In this document: positions 42,132-51,467 of the stretch, one piece after another
Numbering within the stretch: position 1 is the first letter of the stretch
How the letters are laid out: each line of letters opens with the position of its first letter
NCBI RefSeq assembly: GCF_000826545.1
Contig: NZ_CDME01000002.1
Coordinates: 1 to 64,000 of the forward strand
Length of the DNA stretch: 64,000 nt
Reading direction: 5' to 3'
DNA from: Kibdelosporangium sp. MJ126-NF4
Lineage (GTDB): Bacteria; Actinomycetota; Actinomycetes; Mycobacteriales; Pseudonocardiaceae
Notes under the pieces: generated by a model
What the model was told of the DNA's origin: nothing
Databases searched by the model: none
The model's input: only the letters and a program-made list of their open reading frames with translations
Position numbers and translations under genes: made by a program

Positions 42132-44948
42132 TCACGGATGGTGTTGCGGACCGGATCCCTGGTCGCGGAGCTGGCGGCGGCTGGTGATGCCCAGTTTGAG
42201 GAAGATGTTGGCCAGGTGGTATTCCACGGTCTTCGTCGTGACATAGAGCTGCGCGGCGATTTCCCGGTTGGTGTGGTTGAGCTGCACGAGGTGCGCGATC
42301 TGACTCTCCCGCCGGGACAGTCCGGGCAGTTGACGGCCGGTGGGCGGTGCCGCCGGTGTGTGCCGTTCGATCGCCGTGCGGGTCCGTTGCTCGAACGGGA
42401 CGGCGCGCAGATCGGCGAACCGGTGACGGGCCGTGGTCAGGTACCGCGTCGCCTCGGCCGGGCGGCCTGTCGCCGCGAGCCGGGCGCCGAAGCAGGCCTC
42501 CAGCAGGGCTTGCAGGAACGAGTGCCGGGGCGCGTGTTCGGCCAGTTCGGCCACCCGGTCCTGCGCCCGGCGTGGGCCGGTGCCGTCGGACAGGGCGATG
42601 TCGAAGCGCAGGATGGTGGGTGACAGGTACTCGGCATCGGCGGCGAGACGGCGCAACTGGGCCAGGTGCTCGGCCGCTTCGCCGCGGTGGCCGGTGCCCA
42701 GCAGCGCCTCGATCAACAACGGCCGCCACCACAGTGCCCACCAGCCGTCGGCGCCGCTGTTCTCGGCCTGCTCGTCGTGGATCATCTTGCGCAGTGCCGT
42801 GAGCATGTCCGCAGGCCTGCCGCGGGCCTGGTGCAGCGTGGCCTCGGCGATGGCCGCGGAGCGGGTGTCGTGTGGGCTCGCCGACCGGTTCGCGGTCGCC
42901 CACGCCGTGCTGAGATGAGCGTTCGCGACCGCCCACTCGCCGCGACCCGCAGGCACAAGACAGGCCGCCACGTGCCGCAGCACCCGGTGGTGGGGCCGCT
43001 CGTCGGGGTCTGCCAGCGACAGGGCCTGGTGGGCCAGGATCGACGCGTCCTCCCATTCGCCCCGCGCGTAGTGGATCACCGCCAGATAGGAGTGCGGCGC
43101 GGTACCGGCGAAGGTGTGGGGACCCGTTTGGTGCCTGCGCACCGCCGTTCGCAGGTCGAGCTCGGCCGCCGGGAAATGTCCCAGCATGGTGCGGATCGCG
43201 CCGCGGCATGCCAGCGAGTCCAGGTGCTCGGGCGGCACGTCGACAGCGTCGGACGGCAGATGGGTCAGTTCGGCGAGACCAGCCGCCATGCCGTCGACAC
43301 GGCACCTGGCCACCGCGAGGAACACCCGGACGAGATCGGCCAGCCGGGGCGGCAGGCAGGCGAAGCTCAGCGCGAGCCGTGCGGTGCGGATGGTCTCCTC
43401 GGCCGGGCCCGTCCACAGGGTGGCTCCGGCCAGTCCGGCGGCGGCCATCGCCCTGATCCACGTCTCGGCGGAACGCTCCAGGGCGCCGGACAAATACCTG
43501 GTGGCCTCCGCCCGGTCCCCGTCGGCGAGCAACGCGACCATGCCGAGTGCCAACGACCGCAACGCCGTCGGTGCGCACCGTTCGATGTCCGGTCGCCGGT
43601 CGAGGACGGAGTCGCGGTGCGGGCCCAGCAGGGATTGCACATACGACGTCAGCAGCCGACGTTCGTAGTCTGTGCGGCGGGCCGACAGGTCGGCCGCCCA
43701 CCGCAAGTACCGAGCGGCAAGCATGTGCTGGCCGCGGTCACCGGCTTCGCTGGCAGCGTCGTCGAGTTCGGCGGCCAGGTCCGGGTCGGTTGTGCTCGCC
43801 GCCGCGACCAGGTGCCCCCAGCGGCTCACCGGATCGGCGATCTCGGCCGCACGCCGGTGCAGCACCTGCCGTCGTTCAGGCGGGATGACGTCGTAGATCG
43901 CCTCGCGGCGCAACCCGTGGCCGATGCACAGCGGGCTCGACGGCTCCCGCGATACCCAGCGGAGCAGACCGGCGTCCAGACCGGGCCCGACCGCGCGGGC
44001 CGCGTCGTCGACCCCGGCCACGTACGCCGCCCGAGCCAGCGGGGTGACCTCGACCAGTACCGCGAGAGCCTCCAGCAGCGCGCGTGTCTGGCGGGGGAGC
44101 CGGTCCAGTGTCGATCGCACAGCGGTGACGAGCGACCTTGGCGCGGGCAGGGCCAGGTGCTCGCCGCCGAGGACGTCCTCGGGCAACTCGTGCAGCAGGG
44201 TTCGGACGTGCAGCGGGTTGCCGTCGGTGTGCGCGCGGAGTCGTCGCACGGCTCGGGTGGGTAATTCGTAGCCGTGCAGTGCCGCCATCACACCGACGTC
44301 CTGGCTGGTCAGCCCGGTCAGCTCGATGGTGGCGGCGTCGGGGCAGCACCGTTCGAGCCGGTGTAGTGGGCTTTCCGGATCGTGCTCGGCCGAGTGGCGG
44401 CTGAGCAGCACCGTCAGCACGTGGTCGGCCCGCGCCCGGCGCAGTACGAAACCGAGCACCTGGGCGGACCGCGCGTCGGTCCAGTGCACGTCGTCGACGA
44501 TCACCGCGACCGGACCTGCCGACTGCATCGCGCCGAGCACCCGCAGCAGTTGCGCGCCGACCGCGAACGGACTCGCGTCGGACGGGATGTTGCCGGACAG
44601 CAACGACGTCGACCCCAGCGTCGACCCCAGGACCGCCGGGTCGGCCCGGCGCACGATCTGCTCGACAAGTCCGAACTCGAGCACCGACTCGGCCACGTCC
44701 GCGGTCGCGTCGAGCACGGTGAACGGCGGCGCGTCCGGGCCGAGAACCGCCCGGCGGACGAAGCGGGTCTTGCCGATACCGGCATCTCCACGGACCCACA
44801 CGGTTCGCGGGACACCGCGGGCGACGACCGCGCAGACCTCGGACATCCGCGCGAGCTCGGCGTCACGGCCGACGAACGGTCCGTCCGACCATCCACAGTC
44901 GACCTGTCTCGCCGCGCCCTCACGCACCGCTGTCCGCCCGCCCTCCAT
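42132..44948 (-). CDS. LAL-family LuxR regulator with ATPase domain
   Basis: This 938-residue protein has an N-terminal ATPase domain (FVGRDAELARM, then Walker A VRGDAGIGKTRFVR and Walker B VAVIVDDVHWTD). A long helical middle follows, and a C-terminal LuxR helix-turn-helix (LSRRESQIAHLVQLNHTNRE, then TTKTVEYHLANIFLKLG). It is the last gene of a leftward series that includes the small LuxR gene and the CIS operon. It may respond to a metabolite or stress and switch the CIS on, but this is inferred from position only. The start is uncertain: ATG 44948 is preferred to 45002 because the longer N-terminus has no family match. Confidence 0.88.
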   Translation of the reverse strand: MEGGRTAVREGAARQVDCGWSDGPFVGRDAELARMSEVCAVVARGVPRTVWVRGDAGIGKTRFVRRAVLGPDAPPFTVLDATADVAESVLEFGLVEQIVRRADPAVLGSTLGSTSLLSGNIPSDASPFAVGAQLLRVLGAMQSAGPVAVIVDDVHWTDARSAQVLGFVLRRARADHVLTVLLSRHSAEHDPESPLHRLERCCPDAATIELTGLTSQDVGVMAALHGYELPTRAVRRLRAHTDGNPLHVRTLLHELPEDVLGGEHLALPAPRSLVTAVRSTLDRLPRQTRALLEALAVLVEVTPLARAAYVAGVDDAARAVGPGLDAGLLRWVSREPSSPLCIGHGLRREAIYDVIPPERRQVLHRRAAEIADPVSRWGHLVAAASTTDPDLAAELDDAASEAGDRGQHMLAARYLRWAADLSARRTDYERRLLTSYVQSLLGPHRDSVLDRRPDIERCAPTALRSLALGMVALLADGDRAEATRYLSGALERSAETWIRAMAAAGLAGATLWTGPAEETIRTARLALSFACLPPRLADLVRVFLAVARCRVDGMAAGLAELTHLPSDAVDVPPEHLDSLACRGAIRTMLGHFPAAELDLRTAVRRHQTGPHTFAGTAPHSYLAVIHYARGEWEDASILAHQALSLADPDERPHHRVLRHVAACLVPAGRGEWAVANAHLSTAWATANRSASPHDTRSAAIAEATLHQARGRPADMLTALRKMIHDEQAENSGADGWWALWWRPLLIEALLGTGHRGEAAEHLAQLRRLAADAEYLSPTILRFDIALSDGTGPRRAQDRVAELAEHAPRHSFLQALLEACFGARLAATGRPAEATRYLTTARHRFADLRAVPFEQRTRTAIERHTPAAPPTGRQLPGLSRRESQIAHLVQLNHTNREIAAQLYVTTKTVEYHLANIFLKLGITSRRQLRDQGSGPQHHP

Positions 44949-45039
44949 CGTCGTCGCACGGTGGGCATGGACGACAACCAAACGGGTTCGCCGACAGCCC
45001 AACCGACCAGCCTATGGGCAATGTGGGCTCGACGCCCGC

Positions 45040-45666
45040 TCAGATCAGGTCGTGGCGCAACGCGTACGCCACGGCGTGGGAGCGGTTTCTCAGGTCGTAC
45101 CTGTTGGTCACGGCGTACAGGATGTTCTTGACCGTGCGCGAGGAATAGCTCAGGTCGCGGGCGATCTCGTCGGTGTCCAGTCCATCCGCGACAAGTCGGA
45201 GCACCTTCACCTCGCGGCTCGACAGCCCGGTCAGCGGCACGCGACGGGCCGCGGCCACCCCCCTCTGCAGGTGCGAGACCTGTTTCAGCAGTCGCGTCAG
45301 CAGATCCGGCGGGAGCGTCGCTTCCCCGGACGCGACCTTCGCGGCGAGCTCGGCCAGCCTCGCCGGGGTCGCCTCGGCGCGTCCGATGAACCCACGGACA
45401 CCGGCCTCGACCGCCGCCAGCAGACCGGCGTCGTCCACGGCGCCGATCACCAGGACGATCCGTTCGCAGCCGCGCCCGTGGATGTCGTTGAGCAGCCCGG
45501 TGGTCGCGTCGTCGACCGCCTCCGCCGCGACGATGCCCACGACCTGTTCGTCCAGTTCGTCCCTGGTGACCAGCCGCAGTTCGGGCTGGAACCGCAGGTG
45601 GCCCTCCAGTCCCGCCAGGGTGAGCAGATCGGCGGCGTGGGCGTAGACAGGAACTCGTGTGGTCAC
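45040..45666 (-). CDS. LuxR-family regulator with degenerate receiver domain
   Basis: This 208-residue protein looks like a response regulator but lacks the acidic pair and the phosphoacceptor Asp. The expected strand reads VVGIVAAEAVDD. The LuxR helix-turn-helix is clear at about residue 145 (LTGLSSREVKVLRLVADGLD, then SSRTVKNILYAVTNRYDL). It is therefore probably phosphorylation-independent. It lies 101 bp downstream of the CIS operon in the same direction, where it may be partly co-transcribed. Similar small LuxR proteins accompany CIS loci in other actinobacteria, as I recall. It could be the CIS switch. Confidence 0.85.
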   Translation of the reverse strand: MTTRVPVYAHAADLLTLAGLEGHLRFQPELRLVTRDELDEQVVGIVAAEAVDDATTGLLNDIHGRGCERIVLVIGAVDDAGLLAAVEAGVRGFIGRAEATPARLAELAAKVASGEATLPPDLLTRLLKQVSHLQRGVAAARRVPLTGLSSREVKVLRLVADGLDTDEIARDLSYSSRTVKNILYAVTNRYDLRNRSHAVAYALRHDLI

Positions 45667-45767
45667 AGTCGCTCCTCATGGTGGGGGATGGGAGCAGACT
45701 GCCTCGGCCGCACCGCCTGGCGCACTGGGGAAAACCCCTGGGACACCCGGACGGATTAGGGGTCACC

Positions 45768-47054
45768 CTATGGTGTGCGTCGGCCGGAGAACGACACCGC
45801 GGGCGTGCATCCGGCGGCACCGGCGCCGGGTGTCCGGCAGCGCACGGTGACCACGACCGGCAAGCCCGCGTCCACGCGCAGCGGGTAGGCGTAGTGCACG
45901 TCGCGGTCGTGGAATGTGGACAGTTCGGTTTCCAGTACGACGTTGCCGCCGATCGCGATCCGCAGCAGCCCGCCGTCACCCATGGGGTTCTGCATGATGA
46001 TGTCCCCGAGGTCGAGTGCGCTGCCTGCCGGGCCGACGAACGGGAAGGAGGCTTCCTTCCCCGGATCGGTTGACGTGGTTATCCGGAAATGGAGTGGCGC
46101 CGATGTGGTGGACACGGGTGGCGTGGTGGTCGAGGACGACACGGACAGCTGCGTGGTGGAGGACTGCGTTGTGGACTGTTGTTGGTTCGCGGCGGGGCCA
46201 GGGGGCGGGCCACCGCCGGGCGGGGAGGTGGTCGCAGCGGGCGTGCTCGTTGTGGACGTCGTGCTCTGCTGGCTTTGTTGGGCCTGGGGCAGGACCTGGT
46301 CGGTCGCCACCGAGGCCACTTTCGGCTTGAGCAGGAGATACCAGCACGCGATCAACGCGCCCGCGGCGATCACCAGCAGAGCGGCGGCCTTCAGCAGGGA
46401 CGCGGGCAGCAACTGGTCCTGCAGGAGCACGCCGTCCGTGCTGACCGGTTCCTCGGTGTCGGTGGTCAGCACAGCCTGGAACGGCAGCGTTTTGGTCGCC
46501 CCGCGCAGGAAACGCCGCCGTGGTGCCGCGGTGATGCCGACGATGGTCGTGGTCCCCGGCTCGGCCCGGATGACGTCGGGACGGGTGGTCAGCTGCAGTG
46601 CGTCGTCCGGGTCGGCGGCGTGCACGGCCACGACGGACGTGGTGTTGCCGGTGTTGTCCACCGCGAGCCGGTACCGGCCGCGCCTGCGGGCTCTGCGCTG
46701 GGTGGGCACGAGTTCGGCGGCCAGTTCCCTGAACGGCTCGACCTCGATCGTCCCTTCCGAGACAACGGACAGATCGGTGTCCCGTTCGCGGACCCGTACC
46801 GCGAACGGAACCGGACGGGCGCTGATCTCCCATGACCGTGGTGGCGCGAACGTCACCTGTGCTGTGGCCCGACCGTTTGGCAGGAGGTTGATCGAGCGCG
46901 GCTGCACGCTGATCCAGTTCCTGCCGTCGCCCAGTACTTCCAGGGTGTACTGGGCGACCAGAGCGCCGGTGTTGTGGACGACCAGCGCACGGCTGGCCTC
47001 GGATCCTGGCAGGACGGTGGTCGGCGAGTCGTCCAGTGTCACCAACACGGTCAT
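45768..47054 (-). CDS. CIS-associated protein with Ig-like N-terminus and one membrane span
   Basis: This 428-residue protein has two beta-sandwich, Ig-like repeats in residues 1-215 (LVVHNTGALVAQYTLEVLGD and YRLAVDNTGNTTSVVAVHA). A single membrane segment follows near residue 230 (LLKAAALLVIAAGALIACWY), then a Ser/Thr/Pro-rich stretch, then a C-terminal beta domain containing a Cys pair. The N-terminal half is probably cytoplasmic and the tail outside. It is the last gene of the CIS operon. It may help anchor the injection machine to the membrane. The start is uncertain: ATG 47054 lacks a ribosome binding site and the frame stays open upstream. Confidence 0.7.
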   Translation of the reverse strand: MTVLVTLDDSPTTVLPGSEASRALVVHNTGALVAQYTLEVLGDGRNWISVQPRSINLLPNGRATAQVTFAPPRSWEISARPVPFAVRVRERDTDLSVVSEGTIEVEPFRELAAELVPTQRRARRRGRYRLAVDNTGNTTSVVAVHAADPDDALQLTTRPDVIRAEPGTTTIVGITAAPRRRFLRGATKTLPFQAVLTTDTEEPVSTDGVLLQDQLLPASLLKAAALLVIAAGALIACWYLLLKPKVASVATDQVLPQAQQSQQSTTSTTSTPAATTSPPGGGPPPGPAANQQQSTTQSSTTQLSVSSSTTTPPVSTTSAPLHFRITTSTDPGKEASFPFVGPAGSALDLGDIIMQNPMGDGGLLRIAIGGNVVLETELSTFHDRDVHYAYPLRVDAGLPVVVTVRCRTPGAGAAGCTPAVSFSGRRTP

Positions 47055-47094
47055 GACAACCACTGTCTGTCGTGGATCGCTACCGCGGAAGGGC

Positions 47095-47116
47095 TGCGCG
47101 GGCAGGAACCCGCGCA
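47095..47116 (-). other. Stem-loop between tail protein I and the last CIS gene
   Basis: TGCGCGGG and CCCGCGCA form an 8-bp stem with a 6-nt loop in the 83-bp gap. It is the only such structure inside the CIS operon. It may reduce read-through or mark an mRNA processing point; if the downstream gene starts earlier it would lie inside coding sequence. Confidence 0.4.
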
Positions 47117-47137
47117 CGGTGAACGTGCCCGTGTGGA

Positions 47138-47662
47138 CTAGCCGCGCAGCTCCACCCGGTGAGTGACGCCCGCGGGTTTGGCCGCCGCCACGATCTCGTC
47201 GAGTTCGCCATGTCTGACGGTGCTGTCGGCGTCCACCAGGACGACCAGGTTCGCCGGGACGATGTCGACGTCCGTGTCGGGCGACTGCGACCACGTGACG
47301 CCACCGCTCTCGACGATCTCGACCCGGGTACCGGTCAGCATCTCGAGATGAGCGCGCAGCCCGGCGACGGTACCGCGCGCGTTGTGCAACGAGACCGCTT
47401 GCGACACCGCCGCACGGCGCCGCTCGACCGGCCAGCTCTCGTCGACGGCCGCCCCCACCCACCCGGCCAGCCAGTGCAGGAAGTCCTCCGGCGCGAGCCG
47501 TGGATCGAGGTACGCGTCGAGGCAGTCGAGCGCGGCGATGGCCGGTGCGATGACGCGGTCCAGCCCCGCGGTCAGCCGCATCGCCAGGTCGTCGTCCTGC
47601 AGCACGGCGGGCAACAGCTCACCGATCGGGTACGGCGTCCCCACTGCGGGCGTGTCGTACAC
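47138..47662 (-). CDS. Phage tail protein I-like baseplate protein
   Basis: This 174-residue protein matches the tail protein I / Pvc13-like family. Blocks are YPIGELLPAVLQDDDLAMRL, FLHWLAGWVGAAVDESWP, RRAAVSQAVSLHNARGTVAG and a later Asp/Val-rich strand. In phage P2, gpI is a baseplate wedge piece attached to gpJ, and here it follows the gpJ-like gene in the same operon. GTG 47662 with GAGGAGAG 5 nt upstream sets the start; the long frame beyond it belongs to another gene's antisense. Confidence 0.85.
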   Translation of the reverse strand: MYDTPAVGTPYPIGELLPAVLQDDDLAMRLTAGLDRVIAPAIAALDCLDAYLDPRLAPEDFLHWLAGWVGAAVDESWPVERRRAAVSQAVSLHNARGTVAGLRAHLEMLTGTRVEIVESGGVTWSQSPDTDVDIVPANLVVLVDADSTVRHGELDEIVAAAKPAGVTHRVELRG

Positions 47663-47673
47663 GGGTTCTCTCC

Positions 47674-49128
47674 TCAGCCGATCCCGAACAGTTCGATCTC
47701 GGTGACCGCCACGTCCACCGCGGGCTGCGTGCCGTAGACCGCGAGCACCGAGATCTGCACGCTGGTCACACCCAGCCCGTCGGAGAGCTCGACCTGTTGC
47801 GGCTGCGGAGAGTCCTTCAGGGACACGATGGTGAACTTCTCGTTGGAGTAGGCGAGCTTCAGTGACGACGGACGGCCGTGTGCCGTGTACTCGCCCGCGG
47901 CACCGGACGTGACGATCGCCGTGCGGAGCGCCACCGGCTGAGCCAGCTGCACGGTCAGCACCGGCAGTTGGTTCTCCGACCACGGCGCGGCCCAGTAGGT
48001 GTTCTTGAACGTGTCGAACGCTGCCTGAGCCGGGTGGCCCACTGTCTGGGCGGTCGCTTCGGTGGTGGCGGGCCGGATCGGTGCCAGTGCGCTGTCCGCG
48101 AGCGTGCTGATCTTCGCCTTGAGCGCCTGGAACTCGTTGACCACGAACGTCCGCACCGGCGGATAGAACGCGGCCAGCAGACCGAAGACCAGGACCAGCA
48201 CACTGAGCACTGCCCGCAGCTTGCGGAACGTGCCCCGAAACGCACGGCTTGTGCGCCCTTCACCGGGCTTCGACGGTCGGCTGCCCAGTTTGAGCACCTT
48301 GGCCCGCCGCCGGAGAACCCGCCGCCACCACGGCGTCCGCACGGTGACAGCGGTCGCCAGTGACTCACCGCACCGGGAACAGAACTTCCGGCTCGGCAGG
48401 TTCCCGGTCCCGCACTGCCCGCACACGAGTTCGCCGGGTCGCGGCCGATGTTTCGGGGGCGCGACCGGGACTGTCGCTGACGGAGGCCGCGCGGGTTGGG
48501 GAAGTACCTCCGGTGGTGTCTCGGCCGGAGGCGAGGTGACCGGTACGGCGAGAGCGGCTGTCAAGGGTGCTCGAGTGGTATGTGGTTGGCGTGCTTCAGG
48601 GATGGCCAGGTTCGCCGGTCGGCCGGTCGGCACCGATGGCGGCACCGGGGTGGGATGCGGCACAGGCACTGCCGGTAGTGCTCCTCCAGATATATCGCGT
48701 TCAGGCGGTGGTGGTGCTGGGAGTGGTGGCGATGCCACTGACGTTGCCTGGCGTCCCGGTTGGCCGGGTCGCGCTGGGGCGGGCGGTGGTGGGACAGGAG
48801 GTGCCGCTGGCATGCCTCTAGGCGGAGGCGGCGGAGGTGGCGGGGGCGGGGGGCTGGGCAGGGACGGAGCGCCGGGTGGTGCGCCTGGGCCGGGAGGTGC
48901 CGGTGCGGGATCAACCGGTGGACCGCCCACCAGATCCACGGCGGCCCGCCGCACTCGGCTGAGCAGGCCCGGTCGTGGCTGCCGCGCGTCGACTTCCGCC
49001 GCTTCGACGACCTCGGGAGCGACGGTGACGGTGACCCGTTCGCAGTTCCACTCGAGGAACTGCCCACACCTGCCGCAGAAGGAGTCGGTGTCGCTGTTCT
49101 GCTGCCCGCAGTCGCCGCAGACGACCAT
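47674..49128 (-). CDS. Zinc-ribbon and membrane-spanning protein of the CIS operon
   Basis: This 484-residue protein starts with a zinc ribbon (CGDCGQQNSDTDSFCGRCG), then a long Pro-rich disordered stretch. A second zinc ribbon follows near residue 235 (CGQCGTGNLPSRKFCSRCG). A membrane span lies near residue 310 (AVLSVLVLVFGLLAAFYPPV), and the C-terminal 130 residues resemble a discoidin/F5-8-type or carbohydrate-binding beta-sandwich. The ribbons would be cytoplasmic and the sandwich outside. It overlaps the baseplate gene by one base. It may tether the CIS to the membrane and bind the envelope. Family function is inferred. Confidence 0.75.
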   Translation of the reverse strand: MVVCGDCGQQNSDTDSFCGRCGQFLEWNCERVTVTVAPEVVEAAEVDARQPRPGLLSRVRRAAVDLVGGPPVDPAPAPPGPGAPPGAPSLPSPPPPPPPPPPPRGMPAAPPVPPPPAPARPGQPGRQATSVASPPLPAPPPPERDISGGALPAVPVPHPTPVPPSVPTGRPANLAIPEARQPHTTRAPLTAALAVPVTSPPAETPPEVLPQPARPPSATVPVAPPKHRPRPGELVCGQCGTGNLPSRKFCSRCGESLATAVTVRTPWWRRVLRRRAKVLKLGSRPSKPGEGRTSRAFRGTFRKLRAVLSVLVLVFGLLAAFYPPVRTFVVNEFQALKAKISTLADSALAPIRPATTEATAQTVGHPAQAAFDTFKNTYWAAPWSENQLPVLTVQLAQPVALRTAIVTSGAAGEYTAHGRPSSLKLAYSNEKFTIVSLKDSPQPQQVELSDGLGVTSVQISVLAVYGTQPAVDVAVTEIELFGIG

Positions 49129-51056
49129 CAGCGGGCCTCGACTCGGACCTGGTGCCCGAACGAGAACACGAGACTGTTGGCGGACAGTTCGATCTTCGGT
49201 TCGGCGTTGCCGCGTTCACCGGTCACCGGGTTCGCGGTGAACAGCCGCAGGTCGTCCACGAACGCCACCCCGCGGATGTCCTGCAGCAGCGGGTAGACGT
49301 CACCGGGACGGACTGTCCGGCCGAACGGCCAGCCGTGGCGGTCCGGACCGCCACACAGCGGGTCGAGGTAGTGGTACAGCGCGTCGAGGGCGTCGTCGCG
49401 GACCCGGTCCAGCGGCGCCCTCGGCTTGGCGATCAGCCGGGCGACCACGGTGATCCCCCGGTAGCGCGGCGGTTCGACGACCACCCGCGTGCCGATGACG
49501 CGCACCTGGTCGAGGTGTTCGGCGAGCCGGGTGAGCACCTGGGGGCTGGGGACGAGATCCGCGAACCCGATCCGGCCGCCCGGATCCGCGGCCGCGGGCA
49601 CCACGAGGACCCGGACCTCACCGGAACCGCCGGTGAGACACCGGATCCGGGCGATCTCCGGCATTGCCTTGCGGCCGATGAACTCGTAGTCCTCCGCGGT
49701 CACCGCACGGTTGCGGGTGCGTAGCAGCAGGGGGCCGCGGTCCGTGGCCTCGTCGAGTGTCTCGCCTTCGGTACCGCCCTGGGCCGAGTGGCGGTTCTCC
49801 ACGGCCGCCACGAACGGCACCGACGTGCGCAGCGTGCGGATCGTCCGTGCGCTCACATTTCCCCGGGAACCGCCGCCGATCGCGTAGTCGCGCACCCGCA
49901 CCGCGGCCTCGCGCGGCGGGACGGCGCCGTGTTGGCACAGCGTGCCGTCCGGCAGGCGCACTGTCGGTCCGAAAAGGACCTCACCGGCGACGGGGTCGAG
50001 CATGAAGTGCCGGTCGCCGGGTCCGCTCGCGGAGAAGTCGACGACCTGGTGCCAGCGGTCCCAGCCGGAGTCGGCGCTGGTCTCGACCACCGGGTCGCCC
50101 AGTCCGCCGAGTACCGGCCCGGACTGCAGGGCGAAGACCTGACCCGGAGTGCCGTCGGCGGTGCCGCCCGTCTCCTGCGACACCAGTTCCGCGTGCACCA
50201 CGTCACCGGTCGCCCCGGTGGTGCAGCCGGAAAGCTCACGCAGGATCGGCGACGCGGTGTATCCGGGCGTGTCGTGCACCGGCTCGATCACCCGGGCTCG
50301 CAGCCAGCCCGCCCGGACGTCCTCGATCACGCTCTCGTTGTGCTCCGCAGGCAGATGCAGCACGACCGCGCCGGGCTGGTTCAGCCCGCCGGTCTCGTCC
50401 GTGCCGACGTCACACATGACCCAGCCGTCGGCGGTGTGCGCCTCCCAGACCAACGGCGGACGGCCCGGATCGACACCCAGACCCGCGACCTCACAGTCGA
50501 CGTCCAGCCGGACCGCGCAGCGTGGTGCCGCGGTGTCGAGTCCGATCAGCAGCGCGTCACCGGGCACCGGCTCGTCGGTGAACACCGGGAACGGCGCTGC
50601 GGGCATCAGGTGCGGCGCGGTGCGCCCGGTCGTCTCGTACCTGCTGAACAGCACACGCACCGCGCACGGGACGATCCGCAAGTCCGCCACTGTCGAGAAC
50701 ACCACCGGCGCTTCGGCGTCGGTGCGCAGCGTGCCGACCTCGGTTCCGGCGGGGACGACCAGCGTCGCGCTCGCCGGAGCGGACAGCCAGAACGTGACGC
50801 CCGCCAGCGCCGGAGTCGGTGGGTGCAGCCGCAGGCCGATCAGGTCGAGGAACTTCAGCCGGATCCGGTCGGGAACCTGGTTGAGCCGGTAGATCAGCTG
50901 GTAGCTGAGGTAGGCGAACGTCTCGATCAACGTCATGCCGGGATCGGACGGGTTCTGGTCCGTCCATTCCGGACACGTGCGGCGCACCATGGCCACCGCG
51001 TCGGCGACGAGGTCCTCGTAGCGACGGTCGTCGAGGTTCGGTGCGGGCAGCGCCAT
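49128..51056 (-). CDS. Putative baseplate assembly protein (gpJ-like)
   Basis: This 642-residue protein matches the large actinobacterial baseplate family related to P2 gpJ and T4 gp6. The start region DRRYEDLVADAVAMVRRTCP and TDQNPSDPGMTLIETFAYLS is diagnostic, and IRGVAFVDDLRLFTANPVTG near the end is another marker. It should form the wedge ring that holds the sheath until firing. The usual CIS has two such wedge proteins; only one is present here. It lies between the gp25-like gene and the zinc-ribbon gene with gaps of 3 and minus 1 bp. Confidence 0.92.
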   Translation of the reverse strand: MALPAPNLDDRRYEDLVADAVAMVRRTCPEWTDQNPSDPGMTLIETFAYLSYQLIYRLNQVPDRIRLKFLDLIGLRLHPPTPALAGVTFWLSAPASATLVVPAGTEVGTLRTDAEAPVVFSTVADLRIVPCAVRVLFSRYETTGRTAPHLMPAAPFPVFTDEPVPGDALLIGLDTAAPRCAVRLDVDCEVAGLGVDPGRPPLVWEAHTADGWVMCDVGTDETGGLNQPGAVVLHLPAEHNESVIEDVRAGWLRARVIEPVHDTPGYTASPILRELSGCTTGATGDVVHAELVSQETGGTADGTPGQVFALQSGPVLGGLGDPVVETSADSGWDRWHQVVDFSASGPGDRHFMLDPVAGEVLFGPTVRLPDGTLCQHGAVPPREAAVRVRDYAIGGGSRGNVSARTIRTLRTSVPFVAAVENRHSAQGGTEGETLDEATDRGPLLLRTRNRAVTAEDYEFIGRKAMPEIARIRCLTGGSGEVRVLVVPAAADPGGRIGFADLVPSPQVLTRLAEHLDQVRVIGTRVVVEPPRYRGITVVARLIAKPRAPLDRVRDDALDALYHYLDPLCGGPDRHGWPFGRTVRPGDVYPLLQDIRGVAFVDDLRLFTANPVTGERGNAEPKIELSANSLVFSFGHQVRVEAR

Positions 51057-51059
51057 CGG

Positions 51060-51458
51060 TCAGCTCCCGTCGCTGTCGGGGTTGAAGTGGAAGGGAATGG
51101 CGAACTCGTGCACGTCGCCCGTCGCCACCACGCGGTACTCGACATCCAGGTGGACCAGGCCGGGCACGGCCCGATCCGGGATCACCCGCACCTCGGTCAG
51201 ATCCACCCGCGGTTCCCATTTCGCCACCGCGCGGCGGACCTCGACCGCGAGCGCCGCCGCGTTGTCCGATGTGCACAGTTCGAAGAGGAAGTCACGCAGC
51301 CTGCTGCCGAAGTCCGGCCGCATCGGGCGTTCGCCGGGATAGGTGGCCAGGATGAGCCGGATCGACTGCTCCAGCCGCCTGGCTTCGGCCGCGATGGCGA
51401 AGTCGCCGCTGGCGGTGACTTCGAGCGGGTGGTTGATGGCCGCTATGGGCTGCGCCAT
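51060..51458 (-). CDS. GPW/gp25-family baseplate protein
   Basis: This 132-residue protein is a gp25-like baseplate wedge component. The family block RLILATYPGERPMRPDFGSRL includes the conserved PGER...PxFG. It starts the sheath-baseplate contact in phage T4 and in CIS particles. It is 9 bp after the spike gene and 3 bp before the gpJ-like gene, matching the usual order spike, gp25, baseplate. Confidence 0.93.
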   Translation of the reverse strand: MAQPIAAINHPLEVTASGDFAIAAEARRLEQSIRLILATYPGERPMRPDFGSRLRDFLFELCTSDNAAALAVEVRRAVAKWEPRVDLTEVRVIPDRAVPGLVHLDVEYRVVATGDVHEFAIPFHFNPDSDGS

Positions 51459-51467
51459 GGTTGCTCC

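Noticed and set aside
41995..42246. Continuation of the deaminase frame to 42246
   Set aside because: Codon third positions turn AT-rich, the translation becomes an Arg/Gly run, and it overlaps the opposite LuxR gene. The neighbouring frame has normal codon use and ends at 42094.
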